DNA of 64,000 bases from Enterovirga aerilata (GCF_013044135.1 NZ_JABEPP010000004.1:62001-126000), one strand, 5' to 3'; positions 33,409 through 42,949 are shown, counted from the stretch's first letter. Translations and numbers: made by a program. The notes: generated by a model not told the origin, from the sequence alone.

Positions 33409-34329
33409 ATGATCGTCTTCGTCCTCAAGCGGCTCGGCCTCGCGCTTCTCGTCGCCTTCGCGGTCTCGATCCTGTCATTCATGCTCGTGCGCCTCACGGG
33501 CGACGTCGCGACCGCGATCGCGGGCGAGGGCGCGCGCGACGAGGATATCCGCCTCGTGCGCGAGACCTACGGGCTCGATCGCCCGATGATCGTCCAATAT
33601 GTCGACTGGCTGTTCGGCCTCATGCGCGGCGAGTTCGGGACCTCGTATTTCTTCAAGTCGCCGGTGCTCGACCTCGTGCTCGACAAGCTGCCGGTCACCC
33701 TGAAGCTCGGCCTGTCGTCGCTCGCCTTCGCGCTGCTGGTCGCCGTGCCGCTCGGGGTGGTCGCGGCGCTGAAGCCCAACAGCTGGATCGACCGGCTGGC
33801 CCTCGGGATCGCGGTTCTGGGCCAGGCGCTGCCCAACTTCTTCTTCGCGCTCCTCCTCGTGATGCTGTTCTCCGTGACGCTTCGCTGGCTGCCCGTCTCG
33901 GGCTCCGGCACGCCGTGGCACTTCGTCATGCCGACGATCGCGCTCGGCTACTATGTCGCGCCAGCCTTCATGCGGCTCGTCCGGGCCGGCATGATCGAGG
34001 TGCTGGGGTCCGACTTCATCCGTACCGCAAGAGCCAAGGGCCTGCCTAAACGCCGGGTCGTCCTCAAGCACGCGCTCCGGAACGCGCTCACGCCCGTCGT
34101 GGCCCTGACCGTGGTGCAGCTCGGCTACCTGCTCGGCGGCTCGGTCGTGATCGAGACGATCTTCGCGCTCGACGGGCTGGGCTACCTCGCCTACCAGTCG
34201 ATCAGCCACAAGGACCTGCCCGTGATGCAGGTGGTCGTGCTGATCCTGGCGGTGATCTATGTCCTGCTGACGCTCGCGGCGGACATCGTGAATGCCTGGC
34301 TCGATCCGCGCCTGAGGGCGAACCTGTGA
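33409..34329 (+). CDS. ABC transporter permease, DppB/OppB type
   Basis: This 306-residue inner-membrane permease has about six spans. The N-terminal LSILSFMLVRLTGDVATAIAGE-type segment (here AVSILSFMLVRLTGD) and the RTARAKGLPKRRVVLKHALRNALTPVV loop, the EAA motif that contacts the ATPase, are diagnostic of the DppB group. The final stretch VIYVLLTLAADIVNAWLDPRLRANL is also typical. The stop overlaps the partner permease by 4 bases. Confidence 0.95.
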   Translation: MIVFVLKRLGLALLVAFAVSILSFMLVRLTGDVATAIAGEGARDEDIRLVRETYGLDRPMIVQYVDWLFGLMRGEFGTSYFFKSPVLDLVLDKLPVTLKLGLSSLAFALLVAVPLGVVAALKPNSWIDRLALGIAVLGQALPNFFFALLLVMLFSVTLRWLPVSGSGTPWHFVMPTIALGYYVAPAFMRLVRAGMIEVLGSDFIRTARAKGLPKRRVVLKHALRNALTPVVALTVVQLGYLLGGSVVIETIFALDGLGYLAYQSISHKDLPVMQVVVLILAVIYVLLTLAADIVNAWLDPRLRANL

Positions 34330-35222
34330 GCGCCGAGATCGCGGTGCCGCCGCGCGTCGCGCCGCCCGCCGCCGGGCGGCGGCCGGGCTGGCTGAAGCAC
34401 CGGAGCCTCGTCATCGGCGGCGGGATTCTCGCCGCGATCGTGGCCGTGGCGGTCTTCGCCCCGCTCCTCTCGCCGCACGACCCATACGCGCAGGACCTGG
34501 CGCGGCGCCTCGTGCCGCCTTTCTGGTACCCGAAAGGGGATTGGGCGCATCCGCTCGGGACGGACAATCTCGGGCGCGACTACCTCGCCCGCACGCTCTA
34601 CGGGGCCCGCATCTCGCTCCTCATCGGCGGGGCCGTGGCGCTTCTTTCCGGCCTGATCGGCACCGTGCTCGGGGTCGCGGCGGGCTATTTCGGCGGCCGG
34701 GTCGATCTCGTGGTGACCTTCCTGATCACCGTCCGGCTCGCGCTCCCGGTGATCCTCGTCGCGCTGGCCGCGGTGGCCGTGCTGGGCGGCTCGCTGCCGC
34801 TGGTCATCCTGGTCCTGGGGCTCCTGAAGTGGGACCGCTTCGTCGTCGTGATGCGGAGCGCGACGCAGAAGGTCAGGGCGCTCGATTTCGTGTCCGCCGC
34901 GAAGGCGGCCGGGGCCTCGACCCCGCGCATCATCTGGCGCGAGGTGCTGCCCAACGTCGTGCCCTTCCTGATCGTCACGGCCACCCTGGAGGCCGCGAGC
35001 GCGATCCTGCTGGAGGCGGCACTCTCGTTCCTCGGCCTCGGCGTGCAGCCGCCGCTCCCCTCCTGGGGCCTGATGATCTCCGAGGCCAAGCCCTACATGT
35101 TCTTCTCCTTCTGGATGATCGCGATCCCGGGCACCTGCCTGGCCATCCTGATCTTCGCCGTGAACATGCTCGGGGACGGGCTACGCGACGCCATCTCGCC
35201 CGATGCCGGTGACAAGACATGA
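34326..35222 (+). CDS. ABC transporter permease, DppC/OppC type
   Basis: This 298-residue inner-membrane permease pairs with the upstream DppB-like subunit. Signatures are the N-terminal FAPLLSPHDPYAQDL and HPLGTDNLGRDYLARTLYGARISLLIG, the EAA loop FVSAAKAAGASTPRIIWREVLPNVVPFLI, and the LSFLGLGVQPPLPSWGLMI motif. It is coupled by 4-base overlaps to both neighbours. No ATP-binding gene follows, so the importer must borrow ATPases from elsewhere. Confidence 0.95.
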   Translation: MSAEIAVPPRVAPPAAGRRPGWLKHRSLVIGGGILAAIVAVAVFAPLLSPHDPYAQDLARRLVPPFWYPKGDWAHPLGTDNLGRDYLARTLYGARISLLIGGAVALLSGLIGTVLGVAAGYFGGRVDLVVTFLITVRLALPVILVALAAVAVLGGSLPLVILVLGLLKWDRFVVVMRSATQKVRALDFVSAAKAAGASTPRIIWREVLPNVVPFLIVTATLEAASAILLEAALSFLGLGVQPPLPSWGLMISEAKPYMFFSFWMIAIPGTCLAILIFAVNMLGDGLRDAISPDAGDKT

Positions 35223-36613
35223 GCCGCGACGCCGCCATCGCCCGCGCCCACGCGCATTTCGACGGGGGCGAGTTCCTCGCCGACCTGAAGCGCCGCGTCG
35301 CGATCCCGACCGAGAGCCAGAACCCGGACCGGGCCCCCGAGCTCGTCCGCTACCTGACGGAGGAGATGGAGCCGGCATTCGCGAAGCTCGGCTTCAGGTG
35401 CCGCATCCTGGAGGAGCCGAAGGCCAAGGGCCCGTTCCTCTTCGCCGAACGCATCGAGGATCCGGCGCTCGTCACCGTGTTCGGCTATGGCCACGGCGAC
35501 GTGATCCGAGGGTTGGACGAGTCCTGGGAGCCCGGCCTGTCGCCGTGGATCGTGACAGAGCGCGGCGACCGCTGGTACGGGCGCGGCGTCGTCGACAACA
35601 AGGGCCAGCACGGAATCAATCTCGCGGCTCAGGCCGCCGTCCTCGCCGAGCGGGGAAAACTCGGCTTCAACGCCAAGTGGCTGATCGAGATGGGCGAGGA
35701 GACGGGCTCGCCCGGCCTGCGCGAGGTCTGCGCGCGGCACAAGGATCTGCTTGCCTCGGACGTGCTGATCGCCTCCGACGGGCCGCGGCTCAATGCAGAG
35801 CGGCCGACCGTCTTCCTGGGCTCGCGCGGCGGCGCATCCTTCGATCTCTGGATCGATGCGCGCGAAGGCGGGCACCATTCCGGCAATTGGGGCGGGCTGC
35901 TCTCGAACCCGGCGATCCAGCTCAGCCACGCCATCGCCTCGCTCATAGGCCCGACGGGGCAGATCCGCGTGCACGAGCTCGTGCCGAAGCACGGACTGCC
36001 CGAGGCCGTCCGCCGCGCGCTCGCGGATTGCGAGCTGGAGAGCGGGCCGGGTGCCCCGGAGATCGACCCGAACTGGGGCGAGCCGGGCCTGACGGGACCG
36101 GAGAAGGTGTTCGGCTGGTGCTCGCTCGAGGTGCTGGCGATGGAGGCCGGGACGCCCAGGACGCCCGTGAACGCCATCCCGCCGCGCGCCTGGGCCCGGC
36201 TGCAGCTCCGCTTCGTGGTCGATGTCGACATGGACGGCATCGTGCCGGCCGTGCGACGCCATCTCGACCGCCACGGCTTCGCCTACGTCCAGGTCGCGCC
36301 GGCGCGCGAGGAGGTCTTTCCGGCAACCCGGCTCGACCCGGACAATCCCTGGGTCGCCTGGGCGCTCGACTCGATCGAGAACACGACCGGAAAGAAGCCG
36401 GCGCTGCTGCCCAATCTCGGCGGCTCGCTGCCGAACGACGCCTTTTCCGAGATCCTCGGCCTACCGACGATCTGGGTGCCGCATTCCTACCCGGGCTGCT
36501 CGCAGCATGCGCCGAACGAGCACGTTCCCGTCGCGCTGGTCCGGGAGGCCCTCGGCCTCATGGCCGGGCTCTACTGGGACCTGCCCGAGAGCGGGATCGG
36601 CACGCGTAGCTGA
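35219..36613 (+). CDS. M20-family metallopeptidase (dipeptidase-like)
   Basis: This 464-residue cytoplasmic di-zinc hydrolase probably cleaves the peptides or amide compounds brought in by the ABC importer of the same operon. Metal and catalytic signatures are GYGHGDV (His and Asp), RGVVDNKGQHGIN, EMGEETGSPGL (general-base Glu pair), DVLIASDGPR, and the C-terminal PHSYPGCSQHAPNEHV with the last ligand His. The dimerisation domain segment RGGASFDLWIDAREGGHHSGNWGGLL is present. It overlaps the permease gene by 4 bases and converges with ureC, 36 bases away. Exact substrate unknown; N-acyl or carbamoyl amino acids are alternatives. Confidence 0.88.
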   Translation: MSRDAAIARAHAHFDGGEFLADLKRRVAIPTESQNPDRAPELVRYLTEEMEPAFAKLGFRCRILEEPKAKGPFLFAERIEDPALVTVFGYGHGDVIRGLDESWEPGLSPWIVTERGDRWYGRGVVDNKGQHGINLAAQAAVLAERGKLGFNAKWLIEMGEETGSPGLREVCARHKDLLASDVLIASDGPRLNAERPTVFLGSRGGASFDLWIDAREGGHHSGNWGGLLSNPAIQLSHAIASLIGPTGQIRVHELVPKHGLPEAVRRALADCELESGPGAPEIDPNWGEPGLTGPEKVFGWCSLEVLAMEAGTPRTPVNAIPPRAWARLQLRFVVDVDMDGIVPAVRRHLDRHGFAYVQVAPAREEVFPATRLDPDNPWVAWALDSIENTTGKKPALLPNLGGSLPNDAFSEILGLPTIWVPHSYPGCSQHAPNEHVPVALVREALGLMAGLYWDLPESGIGTRS

Positions 36614-36649
36614 GGGAACTCGCTCCCGCCAAGCCCGGGGCAGGACCGC

Positions 36650-38380
36650 TCAGAACAGGAAATAGCGCTGCGCCATCGGCAGCACGTCGGCCGGCTCGCA
36701 GACCAGGAGCTCGCCATCGGCCCGCACGTCGTAGGTCTCGGGATCGACCTCGATGATGGGCGTCGCGTCGTTGTTGACCATGCTCTTCTTGGAGATGCCG
36801 CCGCGGACGTTCTCGACCGCGACGAGCTGCTTGCCGCAGCCGAGCCGGTGAGCGAGCCCGTCCTCGATCGCGGCGCCGGACACGAAGGTGATCGAGGTCG
36901 CGAGCCGGGCCTTGCCGTAAGTGCCGAACATCGGCCGGTAGTGAACGGGCTGCGGCGTTGGGATCGAGGCGTTGGGATCGCCCATCGGCGCCGCCGCGAT
37001 CGCGCCGCCCTTGATGATGCAGTCCGGCTTCACGCCGAAGAAGGCAGGCGACCAGACGACGAGGTCGGCGAGCTTTCCGACTTCGACCGAGCCGATATGC
37101 TTCGACACGCCATGCGCGATGGCCGGGTTGATGGTGTATTTCGCCACGTAGCGCCGGGCGCGCAGGTTGTCGTTGTCTCCCCCCTCGCCCGGAAGCGGCC
37201 CGCGCTGGCGCTTCATCTTGTCGGCCGTCTGCCAGGTCCGGATGATCACCTCGCCGACGCGCCCCATGGCCTGGCTGTCCGACGACATCATCGAGAGCGC
37301 GCCGATGTCGTGCAGGATGTCCTCGGCCGCGATCGTCTCCTTGCGGATGCGGCTCTCCGCGAAGGCGAGATCCTCCGGGATCGACGGCGACAGGTGATGG
37401 CAGACCATCAGCATGTCGAGATGCTCGTCGATGGTGTTCTTGGTGTAGGGCCGGGTCGGGTTGGTGGAGGACGGCAGCACGTTCGGCAGGCCCGCCACCT
37501 TGATGATGTCCGGCGCGTGGCCCCCACCGGCGCCCTCGGTGTGGAAGGCATGGATGGTGCGTCCCTTGAAGGCCGCGATCGTGTCCTCGACGAAGCCCGA
37601 TTCGTTCAGCGTGTCCGTGTGGATCATCACCTGGATGTCGAATCGGTCCGCGACCTCGAGGCAGCAATCGATCGCGCCCGGCGTCGTGCCCCAATCCTCG
37701 TGCAGCTTCATGGCGCAGGCGCCCGCCCGCACCATTTCCTCGAGGGCCGCAGGCTGGGACGCGTTCCCCTTTCCGGCGAAGCCGAGATTCATCGGGAAGG
37801 AATCCGCCGCCTCGATCATCCGGGCGAGGTGCCAGGGCCCGGGCGTGCAGGTCGTCGCGAAGGTGCCGTGCGCCGGCCCGGTGCCGCCGCCGAGCATGGA
37901 GGTGACGCCCGACATCAGCGCCTCCTCGATCTGCTGCGGGCAGATGAAGTGGATGTGGCTGTCGAAGCCGCCCGCCGTGACGATCTTGCCCTCGCCCGCG
38001 ATCACCTCCGTGCCCGGCCCGACCACGATGTCGATTCCGGGCTGCACGTCCGGATTGCCGGCCTTGCCGATCGCCACGATGCGGCCGGCCGCGATGCCGA
38101 TATCGGCCTTCACGATGCCCCAGTGATCGAGGATGACGGCGTTCGTGATAACCGTGTCGACGGCCCCAGCGGAGTTCGGGGCCTGGCTCTGCCCCATCCC
38201 GTCGCGGATCACTTTCCCGCCGCCGAACTTCACCTCCTCGCCATAGATCGTGTGGTCCCGCTCCACCTCGATCACGAGCGACGTGTCGGCAAGCCGGATG
38301 CGGTCGCCCGTCGTCGGCCCGAACATGTCGGCATAGGCCGAGCGCGGCAGGGAGGCGGGCCGAGGGACGTTGGCGGGCAT
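36650..38380 (-). CDS. ureC: Urease alpha subunit UreC
   Basis: This 576-residue catalytic subunit of urease hydrolyses urea to ammonia and carbamate at a dinuclear nickel site. The nickel-ligand motif [10 protein letters not shown], the carbamylated lysine in [12 protein letters not shown], the His motif [15 protein letters not shown], the flap cysteine region [13 protein letters not shown] and the C-terminal [14 protein letters not shown] are all intact. Length is normal (~570). ATG at 38380 has AGGA seven bases upstream. Unusually it is separated from ureAB by an SDR gene and a Fic gene. No adjacent promoter was identified, so its expression route is unclear. Confidence 0.97.
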   Translation of the reverse strand: MPANVPRPASLPRSAYADMFGPTTGDRIRLADTSLVIEVERDHTIYGEEVKFGGGKVIRDGMGQSQAPNSAGAVDTVITNAVILDHWGIVKADIGIAAGRIVAIGKAGNPDVQPGIDIVVGPGTEVIAGEGKIVTAGGFDSHIHFICPQQIEEALMSGVTSMLGGGTGPAHGTFATTCTPGPWHLARMIEAADSFPMNLGFAGKGNASQPAALEEMVRAGACAMKLHEDWGTTPGAIDCCLEVADRFDIQVMIHTDTLNESGFVEDTIAAFKGRTIHAFHTEGAGGGHAPDIIKVAGLPNVLPSSTNPTRPYTKNTIDEHLDMLMVCHHLSPSIPEDLAFAESRIRKETIAAEDILHDIGALSMMSSDSQAMGRVGEVIIRTWQTADKMKRQRGPLPGEGGDNDNLRARRYVAKYTINPAIAHGVSKHIGSVEVGKLADLVVWSPAFFGVKPDCIIKGGAIAAAPMGDPNASIPTPQPVHYRPMFGTYGKARLATSITFVSGAAIEDGLAHRLGCGKQLVAVENVRGGISKKSMVNNDATPIIEVDPETYDVRADGELLVCEPADVLPMAQRYFLF

Positions 38381-38509
38381 GGTGAATCCTTCGGTACGCT
38401 TGCGAAATTCAGGCCACTTGGCCGGCATTCCTGGGCTGGGGTCGGTCGGGCGTGATCATGCCCGCATCTTTAAAAGCGCGATCGGCATTTCAAAGAACCC
38501 GTCCATGCC

Positions 38510-39643
38510 TTACATTTTGAACAGCCCGATATAGCGCTCGAACGCGTAAGCGCGGCCCCACTGCCGGCCCGTGATCTCTTTCACAAGATGGAGTTTCCGG
38601 AGCTCGCCGAGGACAGCGTTCGCTGTCGGGGATGTGATGTCGAGAGACGCGACCAGATCGCCCGAAGTCAGGATGGGTCGCTGGTAGAACAGGTCCAAGA
38701 CTGCCCTGGCGGTCGGCGCGCGTTTCCCGAGCCCCATCACGGCGGAGTCAGCCTCCGTCCTCAGGGCTAGAATGGTCCGAAATACGTCTCGACCCTTCGT
38801 CGCCGTTTCAGCCACACCCGTCAGAAAGAAGCGCACCCAATGGCCGAGATCATCAGCGAGGCGAACCCTCATCAGCGCATCGTAATAATGAGCTCTGTGG
38901 CGCTCAAAAAAATCCGAGAGATAGAGCGACGGCTTGTCCAGCAGGTCGTGACTGATGAAGTACAGCGGCATTAGAAGCCGCCCGATACGGCCGTTGCCAT
39001 CCAAAAACGGATGGATGGTCTCGAATTGGTAATGGCTGATTGCTGCCCGCACCAAGTGGGGCACTTGAATATTCTCATTGTGCCAAAACCGTTCAAGGTC
39101 CGCCATTAACTCCGGCACTTCATCCTGATGAGGCGGGATGAACGTTGCATCGGTCAAGCTCGAGCCACCAATCCAGTTCTGGGTTCTGCGGAACTCGCCT
39201 GGGGACTTGTGCTGCCCTCGTACGCCACGCATCAGGATCGCATGTGTGTCTCGTAGCAGCCGATTGGAGAGAGGAAGCCGGTCGAGCTTGGAAACGGCTT
39301 CATTGACAGCGTCGATGTAATTCTGCACCTCCCGCCAGTCGTCTCGGCGTTCGGGATCGATCTGATCCTCGCGCATCAACGCTTCGTCGATCCCAGTCTG
39401 CGTACCTTCGATCCGGCTCGACGTCTGCGCTTCCTTGACCACGTGCATGCGGATGAATCGGTCGACGTCCGGCACGATCAGCGAGAATGCATTCAGTTCC
39501 GCTAGGGCCCGCGTAGCGGCTTCCAGCAATGTATTGATGGCTGGATCATCCCACGTCCACTCCTCGTTGACGTGGCGCGGCTTGAAGCTACGATACTTAT
39601 ACCTTTGCCGCCATTCGCCGGCCTTGAAGGATTCAATCTTCAC
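38510..39643 (-). CDS. Fic-domain protein (class II AMPylator type)
   Basis: This 377-residue Fic-family protein probably transfers AMP, or another nucleotide phosphate, to a hydroxyl on a target protein. The catalytic motif HPFLDGNGRIGRLL begins at His211, complete with acidic and arginine residues, so an active enzyme is expected. An N-terminal auto-inhibitory helix with the [S/T]xxxE motif is present as TSSRIEG (Glu79), which places it in class II. The C-terminal 80 residues form a winged-helix-like region (AVLGELRKLHLVKEITG). GTG start with GGAGGGG just upstream. The gene's base composition is much less GC-rich than the surrounding genes, suggesting horizontal arrival. It sits between an SDR gene and ureC on the same strand. 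Confidence 0.92.
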   Translation of the reverse strand: MKIESFKAGEWRQRYKYRSFKPRHVNEEWTWDDPAINTLLEAATRALAELNAFSLIVPDVDRFIRMHVVKEAQTSSRIEGTQTGIDEALMREDQIDPERRDDWREVQNYIDAVNEAVSKLDRLPLSNRLLRDTHAILMRGVRGQHKSPGEFRRTQNWIGGSSLTDATFIPPHQDEVPELMADLERFWHNENIQVPHLVRAAISHYQFETIHPFLDGNGRIGRLLMPLYFISHDLLDKPSLYLSDFFERHRAHYYDALMRVRLADDLGHWVRFFLTGVAETATKGRDVFRTILALRTEADSAVMGLGKRAPTARAVLDLFYQRPILTSGDLVASLDITSPTANAVLGELRKLHLVKEITGRQWGRAYAFERYIGLFKM

Positions 39644-39827
39644 GACCCCTCCGGTCGCATCGTTGTTTCGGCCTCTCGCAACCGGGCTCCGAACTCTTCA
39701 CCGCGCCCTTCCTTTCATAGCTCGGGTCGGAATTTAAGGCAATCGCGTCTCCGTTTAATTTCGTTGATGGTCGTCCGATCGACGCGCAGGTTCGAAGCTC
39801 GAATCAACCACCCCGCGGGAACCACCT

Positions 39828-40586
39828 TCAGAGCTTCACGCCCTCCAGATACCCCCTGTTCCAGGTCGGGCTGATCAGGATCTCGTTCACGCACACGCTC
39901 GCCGGCATGCGGGCGACGAACAGGATGGTCTCGGCTATGTCCTCCGCCTGGAGCATGCGGGCGCGGTCCTCGGCCGTGACGGGGACCGGGCGCTTGTCGA
40001 TGATCGGGGTGGCGACCTCGCCCGGGCAGATGCAGCAGGACCGGATACCGTTGCCGCATTCCTCCTGGTTGATGCTCTCGGACAGCGCGACGAGCGCGTG
40101 CTTGGCGGCCGAGTAGGCGGGCCCCGTGAGCCGGGAGACGTAGCGGCCCGCCCAGGACGATATCTGGATGATGAGGCCGGCGCGGCGCTCGCGCATCATC
40201 GGCAGGACGGCGCGCGAGGTGTAGAAGGAGCCGTTCAGGTCCGCCCCGATCACGGCATCGATGCCGGCGACCTCGATCTCCTGCCAGCTGCGCTTGGGGA
40301 CGTTCAGGCCCGCCGAGTTCACCAGGATGTCGCAGCGCCCGAAGCGCTCGCGGATCGTGCCCGCGACGCGTTCCACCTCGTCCGACCGGCTCATATCTGC
40401 CGGCGCGACGAGCGCCTCGCCGCCCGCCTCGCGGATCGTGGCTGCCGTCTGCTCCAGCGCCTCCGCCCTCCTGCCGCTCAGCACGAGCCTCGCGCCGCAC
40501 CCGGCGAGCGCGACGGCGGCCGCGGCGCCGATTCCCGACCCCGCACCCGTGACCCAGGCGACTTCGCCCTCGATGGATCGCCGCAT
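39828..40586 (-). CDS. SDR-family oxidoreductase
   Basis: This 252-residue classical short-chain dehydrogenase has the cofactor motif TGAGSGIG (residues 14-21), NSAGLN, ISSWAGR and the catalytic YSAAKHAL. The C-terminal segment (ILFVARMPASVCVNEILISPTWNRGYLEGV) is usual for SDRs of the 3-ketoacyl reductase or sorbitol dehydrogenase type. The gene keeps the typical high GC of the genome, unlike the neighbouring fic gene. It is located between ureAB and ureC on the same strand, where no SDR is needed for urease, so its biological link to urea is unknown. Confidence 0.9.
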   Translation of the reverse strand: MRRSIEGEVAWVTGAGSGIGAAAAVALAGCGARLVLSGRRAEALEQTAATIREAGGEALVAPADMSRSDEVERVAGTIRERFGRCDILVNSAGLNVPKRSWQEIEVAGIDAVIGADLNGSFYTSRAVLPMMRERRAGLIIQISSWAGRYVSRLTGPAYSAAKHALVALSESINQEECGNGIRSCCICPGEVATPIIDKRPVPVTAEDRARMLQAEDIAETILFVARMPASVCVNEILISPTWNRGYLEGVKL

Positions 40587-40636
40587 CGTTCCTCCCGCTC
40601 GCCCCGAGCCTCTTCGGGCCGGATTGCATGCCTGCC

Positions 40637-41257
40637 TTAGAGGGTCCCCATGACGTCCTGGCGGAAGCCGTAGACCTCGCGCTTGCCGCCGTAGGGCACG
40701 AGCACGACCTCGCGCGTCGAGCCCGGCTCGAAGCGCACGGCCGTGCCCGGCGCGATGTCGAGCCGTTTCCCGCGCGCCTGTTCGCGGTCGAAGCGAAGCG
40801 CCGGGTTCGTTTCGAAGAAATGGTAATGCGAGCCGACCTGGATCGGCCGGTCGCCGGTATTGGCGACGGCGAGCACAGTGCGTTCCGCGCCCTCGTTGAA
40901 CACGATCTCGCCCGGCTGCGCCATGACCTTGCCGGGCACGTCGTCGGAAGCCGCGCCGCGGATCGGGTGGTGCACCGTGACGAGCTTGGTGCCGTCGGGA
41001 AAGGTCGCCTCGACCTGAATGTCGTGGATCATCTCGGGCACGCCCGGCATGACCTGCTCCGCAGTCAGCACATGCGCTCCGGCCTCCATCAGCTCGGCGA
41101 CGCTCCGCCCGTCCCGCGCGCCCTCGACGACGAAATCGGTGATGAGCGCGACCGCCTCCGGATGGTTCAGCTTCACGCCCCGCGCGAGCCGGTTGCGCGC
41201 GACCATCGCGGCCATGGCGACCAGCAGCTTGTCCTTTTCGCGCGGCGTGAGGTTCAC
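40637..41257 (-). CDS. ureAB: Fused urease gamma-beta subunit (UreA-UreB)
   Basis: This is a 206-residue fusion. Residues 1-100 are a complete gamma subunit ([69 protein letters not shown]). The rest is the beta subunit ([72 protein letters not shown]). Both partners assemble with UreC. The order gamma then beta is the same as in separate genes, and the linker is short. GTG start at 41257, 14 bases after ureD stops. The fusion also occurs in some other alphaproteobacteria. Confidence 0.95.
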   Translation of the reverse strand: MNLTPREKDKLLVAMAAMVARNRLARGVKLNHPEAVALITDFVVEGARDGRSVAELMEAGAHVLTAEQVMPGVPEMIHDIQVEATFPDGTKLVTVHHPIRGAASDDVPGKVMAQPGEIVFNEGAERTVLAVANTGDRPIQVGSHYHFFETNPALRFDREQARGKRLDIAPGTAVRFEPGSTREVVLVPYGGKREVYGFRQDVMGTL

Positions 41258-41270
41258 CCGGAAGCTCCCG

Positions 41271-42143
41271 TCAAAGATGCCAGACGCGCGGCATGGGCCT
41301 GCCGCGGAACGCCAGCATGAAGCGTGCGGTGTCCCGCCGCAACGTTTCCACGTCCGGCGACAGGAACCGCAGGGCGAGCAGGCCATTCCAGGCGCTCGCC
41401 CCGCACTCGCAGAGCGCGCCCTCGAGCGCCGCGCGGGCCTCTTCGATCCGGCTCTCGGCATCCGGCGCCACGTAGAGCAGCGTCGCAAGCGCCCGGCGGC
41501 CGGCCGCGACGCTCGGCTTCGCGAGCCGCTCGGCGATGGATCCAGTGATGCGCAGGGTGTCCGCAAAGACCAGCCGCCCGCCCCGCCGGATGCGCCAGCG
41601 CTCCTCATAGGCGCCGCTCCGCATCGCTTCGCCGAAAGCCGCACGGCCGAAGACGGTCGCTTCGAAGAGGAGGGCGGAGGCGCCGGGCTCGAGCTCGACC
41701 TCGAGGGAGCGGCGCAGCCGCGCCTCGTCGAACAGGATCGTCTCCTGCGGAATCCAGTCGAGCCGGCCGCCATGCGCGACGCGGACCGCCGTCGCGATCT
41801 CGGCCGTGTCGCCGTCCGACCGATACACCTTCTCCGCCGCCGCGGTCGTGACCACGAGTTCGGCGCCGGCACCGACCTCGATCTCGGCCGCGAAGCGATC
41901 GCCCGCCGCGATGCCGCCGCCCGTGTTGATGGTGACGGCTTCCAGCGCGGGCCCATCTGCTTTCGGCAGTCGCAGCCGCGCCGAGCCGCTCTCGGCGATC
42001 CGCGTGACGCGCGTGACCGCGCCGTCCAGACGGGCGACGGCGAGCGCAATGCGGGCATCCGCGCGTTGGCGGCGCGGGAGGAGCTGAATCTTGTCGTGGC
42101 CGGGCTTGGCCCGGCCACCCCGATCGGGAACGTAGGAGGTCAA
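41271..42143 (-). CDS. ureD: Urease accessory protein UreD
   Basis: This 290-residue urease accessory protein is the scaffold that recruits UreF and UreG to apo-urease for nickel delivery. Recognised segments are [68 protein letters not shown] and [11 protein letters not shown]. The N-terminus is odd. The only in-frame ATG (42143) puts a palindromic repeat (translated [10 protein letters not shown], residues 9-18) at the start of the protein, before the usual UreD sequence begins near residue 30. The real start could be a rare codon downstream. The gene lies 110 bases after urtE. Confidence 0.88.
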   Translation of the reverse strand: MTSYVPDRGGRAKPGHDKIQLLPRRQRADARIALAVARLDGAVTRVTRIAESGSARLRLPKADGPALEAVTINTGGGIAAGDRFAAEIEVGAGAELVVTTAAAEKVYRSDGDTAEIATAVRVAHGGRLDWIPQETILFDEARLRRSLEVELEPGASALLFEATVFGRAAFGEAMRSGAYEERWRIRRGGRLVFADTLRITGSIAERLAKPSVAAGRRALATLLYVAPDAESRIEEARAALEGALCECGASAWNGLLALRFLSPDVETLRRDTARFMLAFRGRPMPRVWHL

Positions 42144-42233
42144 TCGAGCCGTCAGAACGGAGGGGCTACGAATGCTGCCCGGGCAGCGCGTGCAAACATC
42201 ATCGCGATGGCCGGGACAAGCCCGACCATGACG
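42091..42233. repeat. Paired palindromic (REP/BIME-like) element overlapping the ureD start
   Basis: One arm, GTGGCCGGGCTTGGCCCGGCCAC (as a palindromic core within 42091-42119), and a second, diverged arm ATGGCCGGGACAAGCCCG through ACCATGACG (42207-42233) face each other across about 90 bases. The same two arm types recur at 46847-46934. The first arm lies inside the ureD coding sequence; the pair spans most of the urtE-ureD junction. Confidence 0.65.
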
Positions 42234-42253
42234 CTGGCGGGTGGCCGACGCGC

Positions 42254-42949
42254 TCAGATCGCCATGCGGCGGCGGACGTCGTCGCCCTGGAGCTCGGCCC
42301 TGCCGCCTGAGGCGACGATCTCGCCGCGCTCCATCAGGACGAAGCTGTCCGCCAACTCGCGGGCGAAGTCGAAATACTGCTCCACTAGCAGGATCGCCAT
42401 GTCGCCGCGCTGGCGCAGGAACGAGATCGCGCGGCCGATATCCTTGATGATGGAGGGCTGGATGCCCTCCGTCGGCTCGTCCAGCACGAGCAGCTTCGGA
42501 CGGGTCGTGAGCGCCCGACCGATGGCGAGCTGCTGCTGCTGGCCGCCGGAGAGATCGCCGCCGCGGCGGTTGAGCATCGATTTCAGCACGGGAAAGATAT
42601 CGAAGACCTCGTCCGGCACCCGGCGCTCGCTGCGCTTCAGCGGGGCGAATCCGGTCTCCAGGTTCTCCCGCACGGTCAGCAGCGGGAAGATCTCGCGCCC
42701 CTGCGGCACATAGGCGATGCCGCTGCGAGCACGCTCGTAGGGCTTCATGCGGGCGATATCCCGCCCTCCGAAGGTGATCGCCCCGCTTGCGATCGGGCGA
42801 TGGCCGACGATGGCGCGCATGAGCGAGGACTTGCCGACGCCGTTGCGGCCGAGCACGCAGGTCACCTCGCCGGGCTTCGCCTCGATCGAGACGCCGCGCA
42901 AAGCCTGCGCGGCGCCGTAGAAGAGCGTGACGTTTTCGACGTTCAGCAT
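42254..42949 (-). CDS. urtE: Urea ABC transporter ATP-binding protein UrtE
   Basis: This 231-residue cytoplasmic ATPase of the LivF class is one of two for the urea importer. Walker A is GRNGVGKSS, the signature LSGGQQQQLAIGRAL, and Walker B LLVLDEPTEGIQPS; the EGIQPSIIKDIGRAI segment is typical of UrtE. The C-terminus ends with ELQGDDVRRRMAI. It is the last urt gene of the minus-strand set (urtA-B-C-D-E). A mosaic repeat separates it from urtD, and another palindromic element separates it from ureD. Confidence 0.95.
   Translation of the reverse strand: MLNVENVTLFYGAAQALRGVSIEAKPGEVTCVLGRNGVGKSSLMRAIVGHRPIASGAITFGGRDIARMKPYERARSGIAYVPQGREIFPLLTVRENLETGFAPLKRSERRVPDEVFDIFPVLKSMLNRRGGDLSGGQQQQLAIGRALTTRPKLLVLDEPTEGIQPSIIKDIGRAISFLRQRGDMAILLVEQYFDFARELADSFVLMERGEIVASGGRAELQGDDVRRRMAI

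Noticed and set aside
39770-39815. Sequence GGTTCGAAGCTCGAATC resembling a tRNA T-arm between the SDR and fic genes
   Set aside because: No acceptor, D or anticodon stems can be built around it, so it is not a tRNA; it could not be shown to be an attachment site either.
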